In this document: positions 9,001 through 17,163 of the stretch, piece after piece
How the letters are laid out: each line of letters opens with the position of its first letter
How positions within the stretch are numbered: the first letter of the stretch is position 1
Assembly: GCA_001839685.1 (NCBI GenBank)
Contig: MLAK01001384.1
Location: forward strand, 1 to 17,570
Source: Tritrichomonas foetus
Lineage: Eukaryota > Parabasalia > Tritrichomonadida > Tritrichomonadidae
Direction of reading: 5' to 3'
Length of the DNA stretch: 17,570 nucleotides
Notes under the pieces: generated by a model
Databases searched by the model: none
Told to the model about the DNA's origin: nothing
The model's input: the letters and a program-made list of their open reading frames with translations, nothing else
Position numbers and translations under genes: made by a program

Positions 9001-12000
9001 AAAAAACATCATCACAATCGGTGATTGACAAACAAACTGAAGAAAGTACATCAAATCAACTACAAAATCTAATTTCGAGCGACACCAATCCCCAAATTTT
9101 GACAGAATCATCTAAAAATATAGATTCTTTATCAACTAAATCCAAAGTTTTAGATTTAATAGAAGTTAATGATACTACACAATATCAAAGCGTTTCTCAA
9201 AGTTCAACACCTCTTCATTCTGAAGCATCAAATGATATTGATGAAATTTCATCAAAATCGAAACAAATTGAAATAGTAACTACTCAAGAGGCTGTTGGCA
9301 AGCTAAATCCTGATTCAAATGCAGCTTTAAAAGAACAAAATCACAATGCTGCAATTCTCAGTGAATTTGATCAAACAGATGCTGAAGAAAACTCACCTAA
9401 GTTTGAAAAATGCCATGTTGTAAATGCTTCACTTCAAATGCTCTCTGAAACAGGAAGTTCTGCAATCCCTCATTCAGATAATGATTATTCATATTCATAT
9501 TCTGCCTCTGAAGATGGTAATAATGATAAAACTGATATCAATTCCACATTAAAGAAGAATACTATGATCCTTCTTGGATTCGATGAAAACGACAAATCTA
9601 ACAAAAGCTCACAGATTTTAGACTCAGAATCATCAAATCTTTTATTTTCGACAGCAACTTCACAAATTAAAGAATTAGCCGAAGTTAGTGAAGCCAAAAC
9701 ATCTGATAATTTAAGCGATAGTGTCATAAAAAGTGGAATTAATGAAACAGTTAAACCTTCAATTGGATCAGAGTCATCAACTGCATTAATGGCAAATTCG
9801 TCACACTCAAAAATTGCTGATCTCGAAGATAATAGTAATGAATACTATAGTGATGAAATGATAGGATATGAAGAAGATGAAGAAGAAAGACCTAAACCTA
9901 AATTAGGTAAATGTTTCTTTGTAAATGCATCTCTTCAAATGATTTCTGATACAGAGAGTTATACAACACAATCAGGAACTTCATTTTCTGATGCTTCTAG
10001 AGATCATTGTGTTATAAAAGATTCAGAAGTATCTACACAAGAAGAAAATGAATCTTTAGCTGATAGCCAATCAATCATTAATCCACATGTTTCATGGAAT
10101 CTTCCACCAGATGCGATTGAACGACAAAAAAATCAAAGCATGATTAAAAAAGCTGGTTCTACTTGCGTTTCACCACAGAAAATTTCATTTAATTTACAGC
10201 CTAAAGAACAAGATGATGAATTTTTCACAAGAGTGAATAAAGCCCAAAAAATTCATATCGATCCAGAAATTCAAGAGCTTTTAAGAAATGGTGATTTTGA
10301 TGATTTGCTCAAGCAAAATGAAGAAAGAGGAAATTCCGCCAATGATTTGGATTCCCAAAGTGATTCTGAAAATGATGTTGAAATCGTTCGGCCTGAACAA
10401 AGACCAAAACTATCTTCATGTCATATTGTGAATGCATCTTTGGAAATGATGAGCGATCATTCTGAAAATGATGTTTCAAACTCAACCACTAATTCATCAT
10501 GCGATTCTTTTATTCCTGATAATGATCGACTTAGCCGCCGTGGAAATCATCCAGAAATTGTATATTATAAACATGCAGAACAGAACCAGCAACCTGATTC
10601 AACATCAAATTCACAATCAGTCGATAATGATGACAATAGTGAAGGATCTGTAAATAGTAAAAATATAATTCTTTTGGGGAGTGAACATGAACAATTTGAA
10701 GACGAATTCAAATTTGAGCCAGGTCCTAATGAAGAAAAAACAATTTATGACTACATAGAAGATGAATCTAACCATAAATCACAGAATGAATCAAATCTAG
10801 AAGCACAAGATGATAGTCAAGAAAGTGAACGAAAAGTTTTTGTCAAACTTACAACATCTAAATTCTTTGTAAATGTAATGAAAGAAGAAGAATTTAGTGA
10901 TACTTATTCCATTTATAGTAATGTTGATGAAATGTCATCTGAAAACTTTTATAATGAAATTGCCGCACGCCGAGAAGCAATGCTTAGTCGAAGAAAAAGG
11001 GGAAGAGATTCAGTACTTTCAAATTCTACACAAACCGAAGAAGAAAGTGAAAGTATAATTGATGAAGTAAACAATGCGTCACCGTTAATTAATGAGCCAC
11101 CAATTACCATTGGTCATCCTCATGAATCAGAATTGTTCTCTATTACTGAATTTGAAGAAGAGGATATTAATGACGACAATGAAAATGATTCAATTCAAAC
11201 AGAATTCATCATTAATATTCCACCAGTAATTTCTGATTTTGATTCAGAAATGTGCAGTCAAATTTCTCACACATCTTCTAAATCCAGGATGAAAGAGATA
11301 CATGAAACCAAAGAAATAACTGATGACAAAGAAATCAGCGAGAAAATGAATGAAGAAATTCATGAAGGTGTTGATGAAAAAGAAAGAAGTGTGAAATTTG
11401 ATAAGGATCAACTTTTGGGAACAGTAAATGAAATCATTTCTGAATGTTCCAGTATTTTGAGTGAATCATCTGAACATAATAGGATGGACGATTTAGACGG
11501 ATACACAGAAGGGTTTGACTTTCCTGAAGAAATTCAGACAATCTTCGACGAAATTGATGAGCGAAGGAGCCTAAGTAATGCTAGTGAAAAAGGAACAATA
11601 GCAGATTCACAGAAATCAGAACGTGAACGATTAAAACATAATAAATCAGAACCAAATAAATCAGAGCATAATGAATCAGAACCAAATAAATCAGAGCATA
11701 ATGAATCAGAACCAAATAAATCAGAGCATAATGAATCAGAACCAAATAAATCAGAGCATAATGAATCAGAACATATTAAAACTGGAAGCGAAAATCCAAG
11801 TGAAAGAAATAAATCCCATATTGAAATTAAAGAAGAGGAATCTCCAGAAATATTTGATTATATTGTTGAAACTCGAAATATAGTTTCAAACAATAATGAT
11901 GTCAACATTTTTGGTGTTAAAGAATACTACAGTAGCTATTCTTCTGAGGGTCATTCATCACCAGTAGAAGTCGTTCCGATCTCAGACAGCGAAGATGAAG

Positions 12001-14000
12001 AAGAAGAAACTCCATCTCAACAAGACCAAAATCAACAAAGCAAATACCAAACTGAAGAAGAAGAAGGAAAAGTATACACAACAAGCAAATTCAAACTTGA
12101 GGAACCTCCAAATATTTCCGAGAGTGAAAGCGATAATGAAAGTCACCACACTGCATGTTCATCTGAACTTCTTATACCTTTAGATGATGGTGCTAATGCT
12201 TCAATATGCACTGATCCATTATCTGTTCAAAGTCCACGATCAGATGGAGGCTCGTCTGCTTTTTCTTCACCAATAATTAGAAATGAAGAAATTGAAAAAA
12301 TATATGAAACGCCACGCGCTGTAACATCTGATTCTGAACAAAAGAATCATCGAAACCAAAAACGAATTAAATATGCAGTTAAAATCCAACACTTTTTGAA
12401 ATCTGGTCGTCGCGAAATTCTTGAAAGAAAAAGAATTACTCCACTCCCTGACCAAATAAATCAAAACCAAATGAAAAATAAAAAGCTAATTAATGATTTT
12501 GAAAATGAAGATGAGATATCAAACAATCTTCAATTTTTGCCAAACAACGAAAGCGAAAATGAAAAAATGCAAAGTGAAAAAACAAATTCATACAATGACA
12601 TTTCTGCACCTTTCAACAGTTCAACGGCATCTAATGAATCCGAAACTACTGATAGACAAAGTTACATTGATAATCACAACAATAATCCAGAAACAATGTC
12701 GAATGGAAGCAGCCCATCTATTCAAAACCAATACCCAAATCAAACCGATCAAAGAAATCCTGGAGAAAAACAGCAAAATCAAAAAGAGAAAGGAAAAGGA
12801 AGAAAAACAAAAACACAAAATAGAAGTCAGAAATCACCAAGAAGAAAGAAAACGAAGAATGAAAAAGAAATTAGAAAAGATGAAAATAATACCAAATCTA
12901 AATCCAAACAAACAAAAAATAATTCTAATCGAAAAACAAACAGTCGTTCTTCTTCACAGCATCGTTGTAAGAAACTTCGAAATGAAATTTCTGATACTCG
13001 TCACCAACTCCACCTTCTTCAATCATCCTGCACAGATGTTATGAGTCAAATTGAATTAGATGAATTCAAGAAAAGTCGAAGAAACTATGAAAACAAAGAA
13101 TCATTATCAATTCGACCAACTTCATCAGTTTTCAATTATAAAGATAAGAGAATACAAGCTGATTTCGATATTAACGCTTTAGAAAGTCAAGTTGAAGCGA
13201 ACAAAAAGATAATTTTGGTAAAACCTGCTTTAGAGCACAATTATCAAACTTTAAATGAATTCAAATCTAAGCTTTTAGTTAAATACAACCAATTACAAAA
13301 TGAAGAAGCAGTTTTATCTGATTCCTTCGAAAAACTTACTGAAAGATTAAACGAAGTGAAAAAAATATGTGATTATGAGCATCCCAATACAAAAAGAAGA
13401 AAAGAGTTAGAAGGCGAAATCGAATTCCAAAAGCAAGTACTTGAAGAAGTAGAAAAGCAAAAGAAATCGCATGCCGCGAATAAATCTAAATTATTAATTC
13501 GAATTAAAGATTTGAAATGTTTACATGAAATGATTAAAAAGAAAATTGCTGAACAATTAAAAGCACCCAAACAAAATGTTGCCTCTTTAATCAAACAGCT
13601 TGAAACAAATAAAATTAAAGAAAAAGAATACAAAGAAAAAATTAAAATGCAGCGTTTGGAAGAAAACCAACTAAACGCAAGGAAAAAAGAACTTTTATCC
13701 AAAAATGAAGAAATTCTTCGCAAACAGAAAGAAAATTTAGAAATTAGAGAAGAAATTAGACAACTCAAAAATGAATTCTTCGGGAAATCTAATCAAAAGC
13801 GTGTAGAAATGAAATACACTTTAACAAATCCTAAGGAAATGTGTGAATTGGAACAACTTGATAATGAATTACAGCAGAGATTGAAGGAAAATGCCAAAAA
13901 TATGAATGATATGAAGAACAGAATAGTAAATATTTCACGCGCGCTTTTTTCAGCGAAAGTATCTTTCCCAAGAACACCACAAGTACCATTACCTTTCTAA
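6078..14000 (+). CDS. Giant 2640-residue protein: coiled coils flanking a long Ser/Asn/Glu-rich disordered centre
   Basis: I recognise no catalytic domain. Layout: Ser/Arg-rich start with SPRSVRRK at 12-19; helical and coiled-coil segment at about 25-275; short coiled coil near 310-325; a disordered, acidic, Ser/Asn-rich centre at about 365-2220; a basic Lys/Arg/Asn/Ser-rich tract at about 2225-2300; a C-terminal coiled coil at about 2300-2610; a short Pro-containing tail. Within the centre are a Tyr/Ser/Asn-rich tract (about 538-602), Glu runs (near 632), three NASLxM motifs (Cys1112, Cys1279, Cys1448 mark them), a basic RRKRGR at 1638-1643, a perfect decapeptide repeat (about 1859-1898) and an IQ-like IQHFLKSGRR starting at Ile2103. 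No signal peptide or membrane segment is seen. The frame is open for 7.9 kb without an intron. The stop is TAA, with TAAA at 14042-14045. A large cytoskeletal or centrosome-like scaffold is an inference from architecture only. Confidence 0.9.
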   Translation: MSTRLSSLPSLSPRSVRRKNSQINDPATQLKEMVNDLESEKREYAKAHQHLVSNTESVIEANKILKDAIEDRKSYYEEILHRYNKSNSKLQAAFDQNKKMTKICKAYKIRINQFNKIKKSKGKNSKSEIFDTEQEIKRFRDQISEIEEKCAQIMEKYPEEEIQIRNYRILASLITKLARVNELFEKEIRNIPNLDKSYLLNARDYQKYQYLADQIKLEMNMLNIEKLKPPFSEESIVKMTKLLHKCLPIYNQILFIAKTVNEFSDKSLLNFDTSIALSVTEPYYDQSSAKRNSSKRTNYFYDKDTMIGKNVELEEEINALRQILDSNGYNYIKRSKSRQKMIDDFERDFARVRDFNPRGDYAVLTLDSDQSNQIESEKNKLDNKDTEFLLLNQSSKIIEPNTDKKHSPRNQKIVRKKHTRPNSLKSKSHPKDTKRDNKKIEEDVEGILFVEPQNGILMVGVDKGIIKLDNKKTKKESKKEKFDHNSGDGQLNLENYENETENCENESKGKNRNEKPENANETTIFSVNSENRRIESEKNNYYSDYYSDNYYSNNRSQNSQYSGNNYSGRNSEVNYSNNYSPNSRYSYSSYSYQSGKSSRTSEKDTPNRMQEKPKSLDDVEEGEFFSLSGLLIEEEEEECADDVDPLQFPSQTTSQSSLQPIPDNLFIDDVELGNLAIVDTDSEKNEGTKLTKENSNLINKDKKISSSSVDFDVINSSDASERRLYLMDRRNNNHRGVEPIEPFPRNEPENEQNINLSNSISTSTSELEKTKNEEEACYATLDLFEDVTDPTDESTHDFSSNPDDEGVLNVLDLTAQLDQKQNSLRCLSSQSEGFLDEDEMEKRRMFNQKAAQMMEHIPSHKNAVEFLDLTEEEEQFEVLFVSQTESGKSLNDSDLSQPAPASILSLNNNSNNTENDHSSSFEKKIISSETSKISNNTIKDKCIDDKINNEEINQAEMTNIHEYTNLNSETSKHLEKTSSQSVIDKQTEESTSNQLQNLISSDTNPQILTESSKNIDSLSTKSKVLDLIEVNDTTQYQSVSQSSTPLHSEASNDIDEISSKSKQIEIVTTQEAVGKLNPDSNAALKEQNHNAAILSEFDQTDAEENSPKFEKCHVVNASLQMLSETGSSAIPHSDNDYSYSYSASEDGNNDKTDINSTLKKNTMILLGFDENDKSNKSSQILDSESSNLLFSTATSQIKELAEVSEAKTSDNLSDSVIKSGINETVKPSIGSESSTALMANSSHSKIADLEDNSNEYYSDEMIGYEEDEEERPKPKLGKCFFVNASLQMISDTESYTTQSGTSFSDASRDHCVIKDSEVSTQEENESLADSQSIINPHVSWNLPPDAIERQKNQSMIKKAGSTCVSPQKISFNLQPKEQDDEFFTRVNKAQKIHIDPEIQELLRNGDFDDLLKQNEERGNSANDLDSQSDSENDVEIVRPEQRPKLSSCHIVNASLEMMSDHSENDVSNSTTNSSCDSFIPDNDRLSRRGNHPEIVYYKHAEQNQQPDSTSNSQSVDNDDNSEGSVNSKNIILLGSEHEQFEDEFKFEPGPNEEKTIYDYIEDESNHKSQNESNLEAQDDSQESERKVFVKLTTSKFFVNVMKEEEFSDTYSIYSNVDEMSSENFYNEIAARREAMLSRRKRGRDSVLSNSTQTEEESESIIDEVNNASPLINEPPITIGHPHESELFSITEFEEEDINDDNENDSIQTEFIINIPPVISDFDSEMCSQISHTSSKSRMKEIHETKEITDDKEISEKMNEEIHEGVDEKERSVKFDKDQLLGTVNEIISECSSILSESSEHNRMDDLDGYTEGFDFPEEIQTIFDEIDERRSLSNASEKGTIADSQKSERERLKHNKSEPNKSEHNESEPNKSEHNESEPNKSEHNESEPNKSEHNESEHIKTGSENPSERNKSHIEIKEEESPEIFDYIVETRNIVSNNNDVNIFGVKEYYSSYSSEGHSSPVEVVPISDSEDEEEETPSQQDQNQQSKYQTEEEEGKVYTTSKFKLEEPPNISESESDNESHHTACSSELLIPLDDGANASICTDPLSVQSPRSDGGSSAFSSPIIRNEEIEKIYETPRAVTSDSEQKNHRNQKRIKYAVKIQHFLKSGRREILERKRITPLPDQINQNQMKNKKLINDFENEDEISNNLQFLPNNESENEKMQSEKTNSYNDISAPFNSSTASNESETTDRQSYIDNHNNNPETMSNGSSPSIQNQYPNQTDQRNPGEKQQNQKEKGKGRKTKTQNRSQKSPRRKKTKNEKEIRKDENNTKSKSKQTKNNSNRKTNSRSSSQHRCKKLRNEISDTRHQLHLLQSSCTDVMSQIELDEFKKSRRNYENKESLSIRPTSSVFNYKDKRIQADFDINALESQVEANKKIILVKPALEHNYQTLNEFKSKLLVKYNQLQNEEAVLSDSFEKLTERLNEVKKICDYEHPNTKRRKELEGEIEFQKQVLEEVEKQKKSHAANKSKLLIRIKDLKCLHEMIKKKIAEQLKAPKQNVASLIKQLETNKIKEKEYKEKIKMQRLEENQLNARKKELLSKNEEILRKQKENLEIREEIRQLKNEFFGKSNQKRVEMKYTLTNPKEMCELEQLDNELQQRLKENAKNMNDMKNRIVNISRALFSAKVSFPRTPQVPLPF
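7692..7875 (+). repeat. In-gene Tyr/Ser/Asn-rich low-complexity tract
   Basis: Residues about 538-602 of the giant protein consist mostly of Tyr, Ser and Asn, with recurring YYS, NYS, YSN and YSY units, and the DNA is a matching imperfect repeat of TAT/TCT/AAT codons. A shorter DYSYSYS echo occurs near residue 1137. Such composition is typical of prion-like, self-associating disordered segments. No function can be read from the sequence. Confidence 0.75.
9393..10485 (+). repeat. Three spaced copies of a C-x-x-VNASLxM motif in the giant protein
   Basis: The motif occurs at residues 1111-1121 (KCHVVNASLQM), 1278-1288 (KCFFVNASLQM) and 1447-1457 (SCHIVNASLEM), with codons for the Cys at 9411, 9912 and 10419. 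Each copy is preceded by an acidic run and Pro-Lys (SPKFEK, RPKPKLGK, RPKLSS) and followed by Ser-Glu or Ser-Asp. Spacing is 167 and 169 residues. A degenerate fourth copy (SKFFVN, near residue 1594) sits 148 residues further on. Copies 1 and 3 are also followed by a short ILLG element (near 1164 and 1531). The intervening sequence has diverged into disorder. Confidence 0.85.
11651..11770 (+). repeat. Perfect 30-bp tandem repeat, four units, in frame
   Basis: Four identical 30-bp units run from 11651 to 11770, each starting ACCAAATAAATCAGAGCATA. They encode the decapeptide PNKSEHNESE in the giant protein (about residues 1859-1898). Each decapeptide is itself two five-residue units of the form N-[KE]-S-E-[PH], and a partial unit precedes the array at 11638-11650. 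The perfect identity at silent positions indicates recent expansion or ongoing homogenisation. The unit length is a multiple of three, so copy changes keep the frame. Confidence 0.95.
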
Positions 14001-14261
14001 TGTGTGGAAACACATTCAAACGGAATTTATTTTTTTTATATTAAACTTGTTTATATTTTAGCAATTTTAAATCATTGTTTTTTTGTGTATATTTTAAAAG
14101 AAATTTCTCAATACTCACATTAACTTACACATATATTTCACTTGTAAATCGCAATTGTTGAAATGTTTTTCCGAAAGTAGATTGGAAAAAATAGATAGAA
14201 AAAATTAAAACGCATAAAAACAGAATTTATTCTCTATGACCAATATGTGGCGTGAATGGAA
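14001..14261. terminator. Convergent 3' region between the two largest genes
   Basis: The giant gene and the 956-residue gene end tail to tail, 261 bases apart. On the plus strand TAAA occurs at 14042-14045, about 42 bases after the TAA stop. On the minus strand ATAAATTC (TAAA at 14229-14226) lies about 33 bases after the TGA stop of the other gene. Both are plausible trichomonad-type UAAA polyadenylation signals. T-rich runs lie between. No gene or RNA is seen. Confidence 0.45.
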
Positions 14262-17132
14262 TCACATTCTTCTTCTTTGGTGACACAGTGGTGTGTAAGT
14301 GGAGGTTTTCGGTCTCCTGCTTGACAATTTAAGCTTCTCAAGGCCAATTGCTGTTGCTGGCCTTTGTGGCATTGTTAAATTAAGGGGTGATTTTCTTGTT
14401 TTAATGGCTGGAGAGTTTGCAGTTGACTTACTCACTATTATTGGAGGTTGGAGAGTGATCCTTGGTGGTGGTTGAAAAATTTCATTCATTATGATTTCAT
14501 TTTTCAATAATTCATCTGTCAAAATTCCGAGTTTTTTGGCAAGCATTTCTCTTTTGACAAGCATTGCATGAATTGTCCGTTTGGTATTGACACAATTGGG
14601 GCAAACTTTTCTTTTTTCTTCGTCAATTCTATTATTCAAAATTTTAGTTTCTTCATTTAATTCATTTTTTTCGATATCCAAACTTTCCATTGTTTCTTGG
14701 AATTCAATTTCATTTTTTTCTAAAGTCATTTTATAGTTCTCTTCGATTCTAACTTTTTCATCAATAGCATATTGTTTCTTATTAATAAGTTCATTATCGA
14801 TTTCACTTAAACGATTTTCATGTTTTCTTTTCATTTCTTCAATTTTATCAAGATGGTTCATTTTCATTTCGTTTTGAAGTTGCTCAAGTCTCCTTTGTCT
14901 TTCTTCAAGCATTGCATTCATCGTCTTTTCAGTATTGGCTTTGGCCTCATCAAGTTGTTCTTGCAACCTTTTTACTGATTCGCCCAAAGTTGCTTTCAAT
15001 TCTTCCATTTCGTTTTGAAAATCTATGGTTGGTTGCTTGACGTTGTCCAAACTAACCTGAAAAGTTTCACGAGTTTTTTCTTCGAATTCATTTTTTTGAT
15101 CTTCATAAGTTTCTTCAAATTTATCAGCCTCTTCTGTTTTTACGTTAGCCAAAACAGTGAGTTCTTTTAATTTACTTTCTTGTTCATCTACCAATTTAGA
15201 TAATTGATCAACTCTTGTATCGGCTTGTTTTTCTTCATGATAGAATTGCTTCTTAGTTCTCAAATAGTTTTCTTCAATTCGTCGCATTCGAATATCAAAA
15301 GTAGATTTCAAATTATCTAAATTTTGTTTGGCTTCAGAAGCTTCCTTTTGAACAACTTCTTTTCGCTTTTCTAATTCATCTACAACTTCGGCTGGTTTTA
15401 AAGGTGTTTTTTCTTTATCATTATCGAAGAATTGAGGCATCTCTTTTTTCATTGATTGAATTCGTTCATTATTAATTTTTAAAAAACCTTCAATTTTCAT
15501 TTGCAGAATTTGCATTTTACTTTTTGATCTATTTATTCGATCTTCTAAATTTTTGATATCTTCGGAGTGTTTCTTGTCTTCATCAATTTTTTCCTTTTGA
15601 AAGGTTGCATCTACTTGTTTATTTTTCATTTCATCGAATTTCTTAATGATACTATTCTTTCTTTCTTCGTGCTCCTTTTTAATTTGTGCAATCATTTGCA
15701 TTCGTTTTGTATTTCGATCTTGGATTGATCTTTCATGAAGTTCTGTTAGAATTCGTTGTTGATCATCGAATGATTTCATAATGTCGACTATTTCAAGCAT
15801 ATTTCCTTGCGCTTTGGTATCTATATTTTGCATTACATTTCCGACTTGTTTTTGAATTTGATGCTTATAATCTTTTAGGTCTTCATTTTTCTGATGAATT
15901 AAATCTCCTAATTCTTTCTTTTTTTGCCTTATTGTTTCTTTTAATTCATTGATTTCGTTTTCTTGTATCTTTTGAATAGCAATTAATGAGTTATATGATT
16001 TTTGATTTTGATTATATGCAGCCTTTCGAAGTTTAACATCAAGTGAGTCTTTATTTTGAACACATTGTGTGATTGATTCATCGATTTCTTTTATTTTTGG
16101 TTGAAAAGTCTTAAAAATTTCTTTTTCTATGGCACGAATTTTTTCATCGATTATTGATTTTTCTTTTTTCAGTCTTTCATTGAGTTTCTGTCGAATTGCT
16201 GTTAATTCTGCTTGATTTTCAAGCTCAACTTGTTCTTTTTCTAAATTTAATTTATTAATTCGAATATTTAATTCATTTTCCTCACTTTCTAATTCGGAAA
16301 TTTTGTCTTTTTTCTCTTGAAGTAATTTATCTTGCTTGATTTTATATTCGTCTTCCATTTTATACATTTTAGCATCAGAATGACCAGCACTCCTTTCGAT
16401 ATCATCTCTTGTTTCGTCAATTGATTCTTGCAATTCTTTTTTCTGTACTGTTAAGCTGTTTCTTTTTTCATTGTATTCTCTTGAAAGTTTTTCATGCGAG
16501 AGTGCAAATTGCCGATCAACGCTATCAAATTTAACTAGAATATTTTGTTTTATACTGTGTTTCTCATGAATTATTGTTTGTAATTCAAGCTGTATTTTGG
16601 TTGAATCGTCTTCTATTTTTGTGATTTTTTCTTGATAGGATCGAGATAATTCTCCCAGCCTTTCAGCCAAATATTTATCAAAATTTTCATAAACTAGGGC
16701 AACTAGGTCCTTTTTTTCTTTTATTTCTTCTTCCAATTTCATATTGAAAAGATCCATTTCATCTTTATTTTTCGAATCATATTCAATAGTTAACTTTTTG
16801 CGTTTGGCTGTGCTTTCTTCTAAGTACTCTTTGTATTTAGTTTTGATGTCTTTCATTTGGTCATTCAATATGTTAAGTTTTGTCAAGATTGGATCCATCA
16901 TTTTTTGGCCCCTCAGAAAAACTTCACGATGCCGTTTTTTGAATTCATTCTGACAAAAAACATCGATTTCTAAGTAATTGTTGTCCTTATCAAACACAAA
17001 TTCGTTGAAAATGTCGATAACGGAGTTGATGATGTCCTGCATGTCACTTTGTGAACTCCCACTTTCGGTTAAAGCGGTGCTTATCTGCTTGAAGGCGACT
17101 AACTGTTCGAAGAGGAAAGATTTCGCCTCCAT
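14262..17132 (-). CDS. 956-residue long coiled-coil protein with a C-terminal CPNC motif
   Basis: I do not recognise the family. The first 75 or so residues look like a small helical domain with hydrophobic positions (SFLFEQLVAFKQIS; IINSVIDIFNEFVF). Residues about 78-840 form a nearly continuous, highly charged coiled coil, interrupted near 563-582 by a Pro-containing segment (MPQFFDND, TPLKPAEV). At the end of the coil is VCPNCVN, with the two cysteines at 844 and 847, then a further helix (about 850-887), then a Pro-rich basic tail with PQRPATAIG, SSRRPKTSTYTP and a terminal RRRM. There is no Walker A or B motif, so this is not an SMC or Rad50 ATPase. No signal peptide or membrane segment is visible. 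The stop is TGA. The start at 17132 is the first ATG of the open frame and follows a plausible initiator by 34 bases. A filamentous cytoskeletal or flagellar-apparatus protein is likely by architecture only. Confidence 0.88.
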   Translation of the reverse strand: MEAKSFLFEQLVAFKQISTALTESGSSQSDMQDIINSVIDIFNEFVFDKDNNYLEIDVFCQNEFKKRHREVFLRGQKMMDPILTKLNILNDQMKDIKTKYKEYLEESTAKRKKLTIEYDSKNKDEMDLFNMKLEEEIKEKKDLVALVYENFDKYLAERLGELSRSYQEKITKIEDDSTKIQLELQTIIHEKHSIKQNILVKFDSVDRQFALSHEKLSREYNEKRNSLTVQKKELQESIDETRDDIERSAGHSDAKMYKMEDEYKIKQDKLLQEKKDKISELESEENELNIRINKLNLEKEQVELENQAELTAIRQKLNERLKKEKSIIDEKIRAIEKEIFKTFQPKIKEIDESITQCVQNKDSLDVKLRKAAYNQNQKSYNSLIAIQKIQENEINELKETIRQKKKELGDLIHQKNEDLKDYKHQIQKQVGNVMQNIDTKAQGNMLEIVDIMKSFDDQQRILTELHERSIQDRNTKRMQMIAQIKKEHEERKNSIIKKFDEMKNKQVDATFQKEKIDEDKKHSEDIKNLEDRINRSKSKMQILQMKIEGFLKINNERIQSMKKEMPQFFDNDKEKTPLKPAEVVDELEKRKEVVQKEASEAKQNLDNLKSTFDIRMRRIEENYLRTKKQFYHEEKQADTRVDQLSKLVDEQESKLKELTVLANVKTEEADKFEETYEDQKNEFEEKTRETFQVSLDNVKQPTIDFQNEMEELKATLGESVKRLQEQLDEAKANTEKTMNAMLEERQRRLEQLQNEMKMNHLDKIEEMKRKHENRLSEIDNELINKKQYAIDEKVRIEENYKMTLEKNEIEFQETMESLDIEKNELNEETKILNNRIDEEKRKVCPNCVNTKRTIHAMLVKREMLAKKLGILTDELLKNEIIMNEIFQPPPRITLQPPIIVSKSTANSPAIKTRKSPLNLTMPQRPATAIGLEKLKLSSRRPKTSTYTPLCHQRRRM

Positions 17133-17163
17133 TTGGGACGAGATTAGATATTTTTATATTTTA

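Noticed and set aside
7307..9727. Several minus-strand frames of 60-124 codons inside the giant gene
   Set aside because: They are antisense shadows of the A/G-rich coding strand, rich in Phe, Ile, Leu and Ser, and lie within a strong 7.9 kb frame.
11651..11770. CRISPR-like array
   Set aside because: The 30-bp units are directly adjacent without spacers, are in frame within a gene, and the organism is eukaryotic.
12493..13044. 183-codon plus-strand frame inside the giant gene
   Set aside because: It is an alternate reading of the Lys- and Asn-rich region, made almost entirely of Lys, Ile, Met and Thr. The main frame continues with the coiled coil, so this is a composition shadow.
6078..14000. 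Spliceosomal introns in the giant gene
   Set aside because: The frame is open throughout and I did not see the trichomonad 3' splice and branch consensus (ACTAACACACAG) with a matching GTATGT donor.
14262..17132. Identification of the 956-residue protein as an SMC or Rad50 protein
   Set aside because: It has a long coiled coil and a CPNC motif, but no Walker A, Walker B or signature motif at either end and no head domain.
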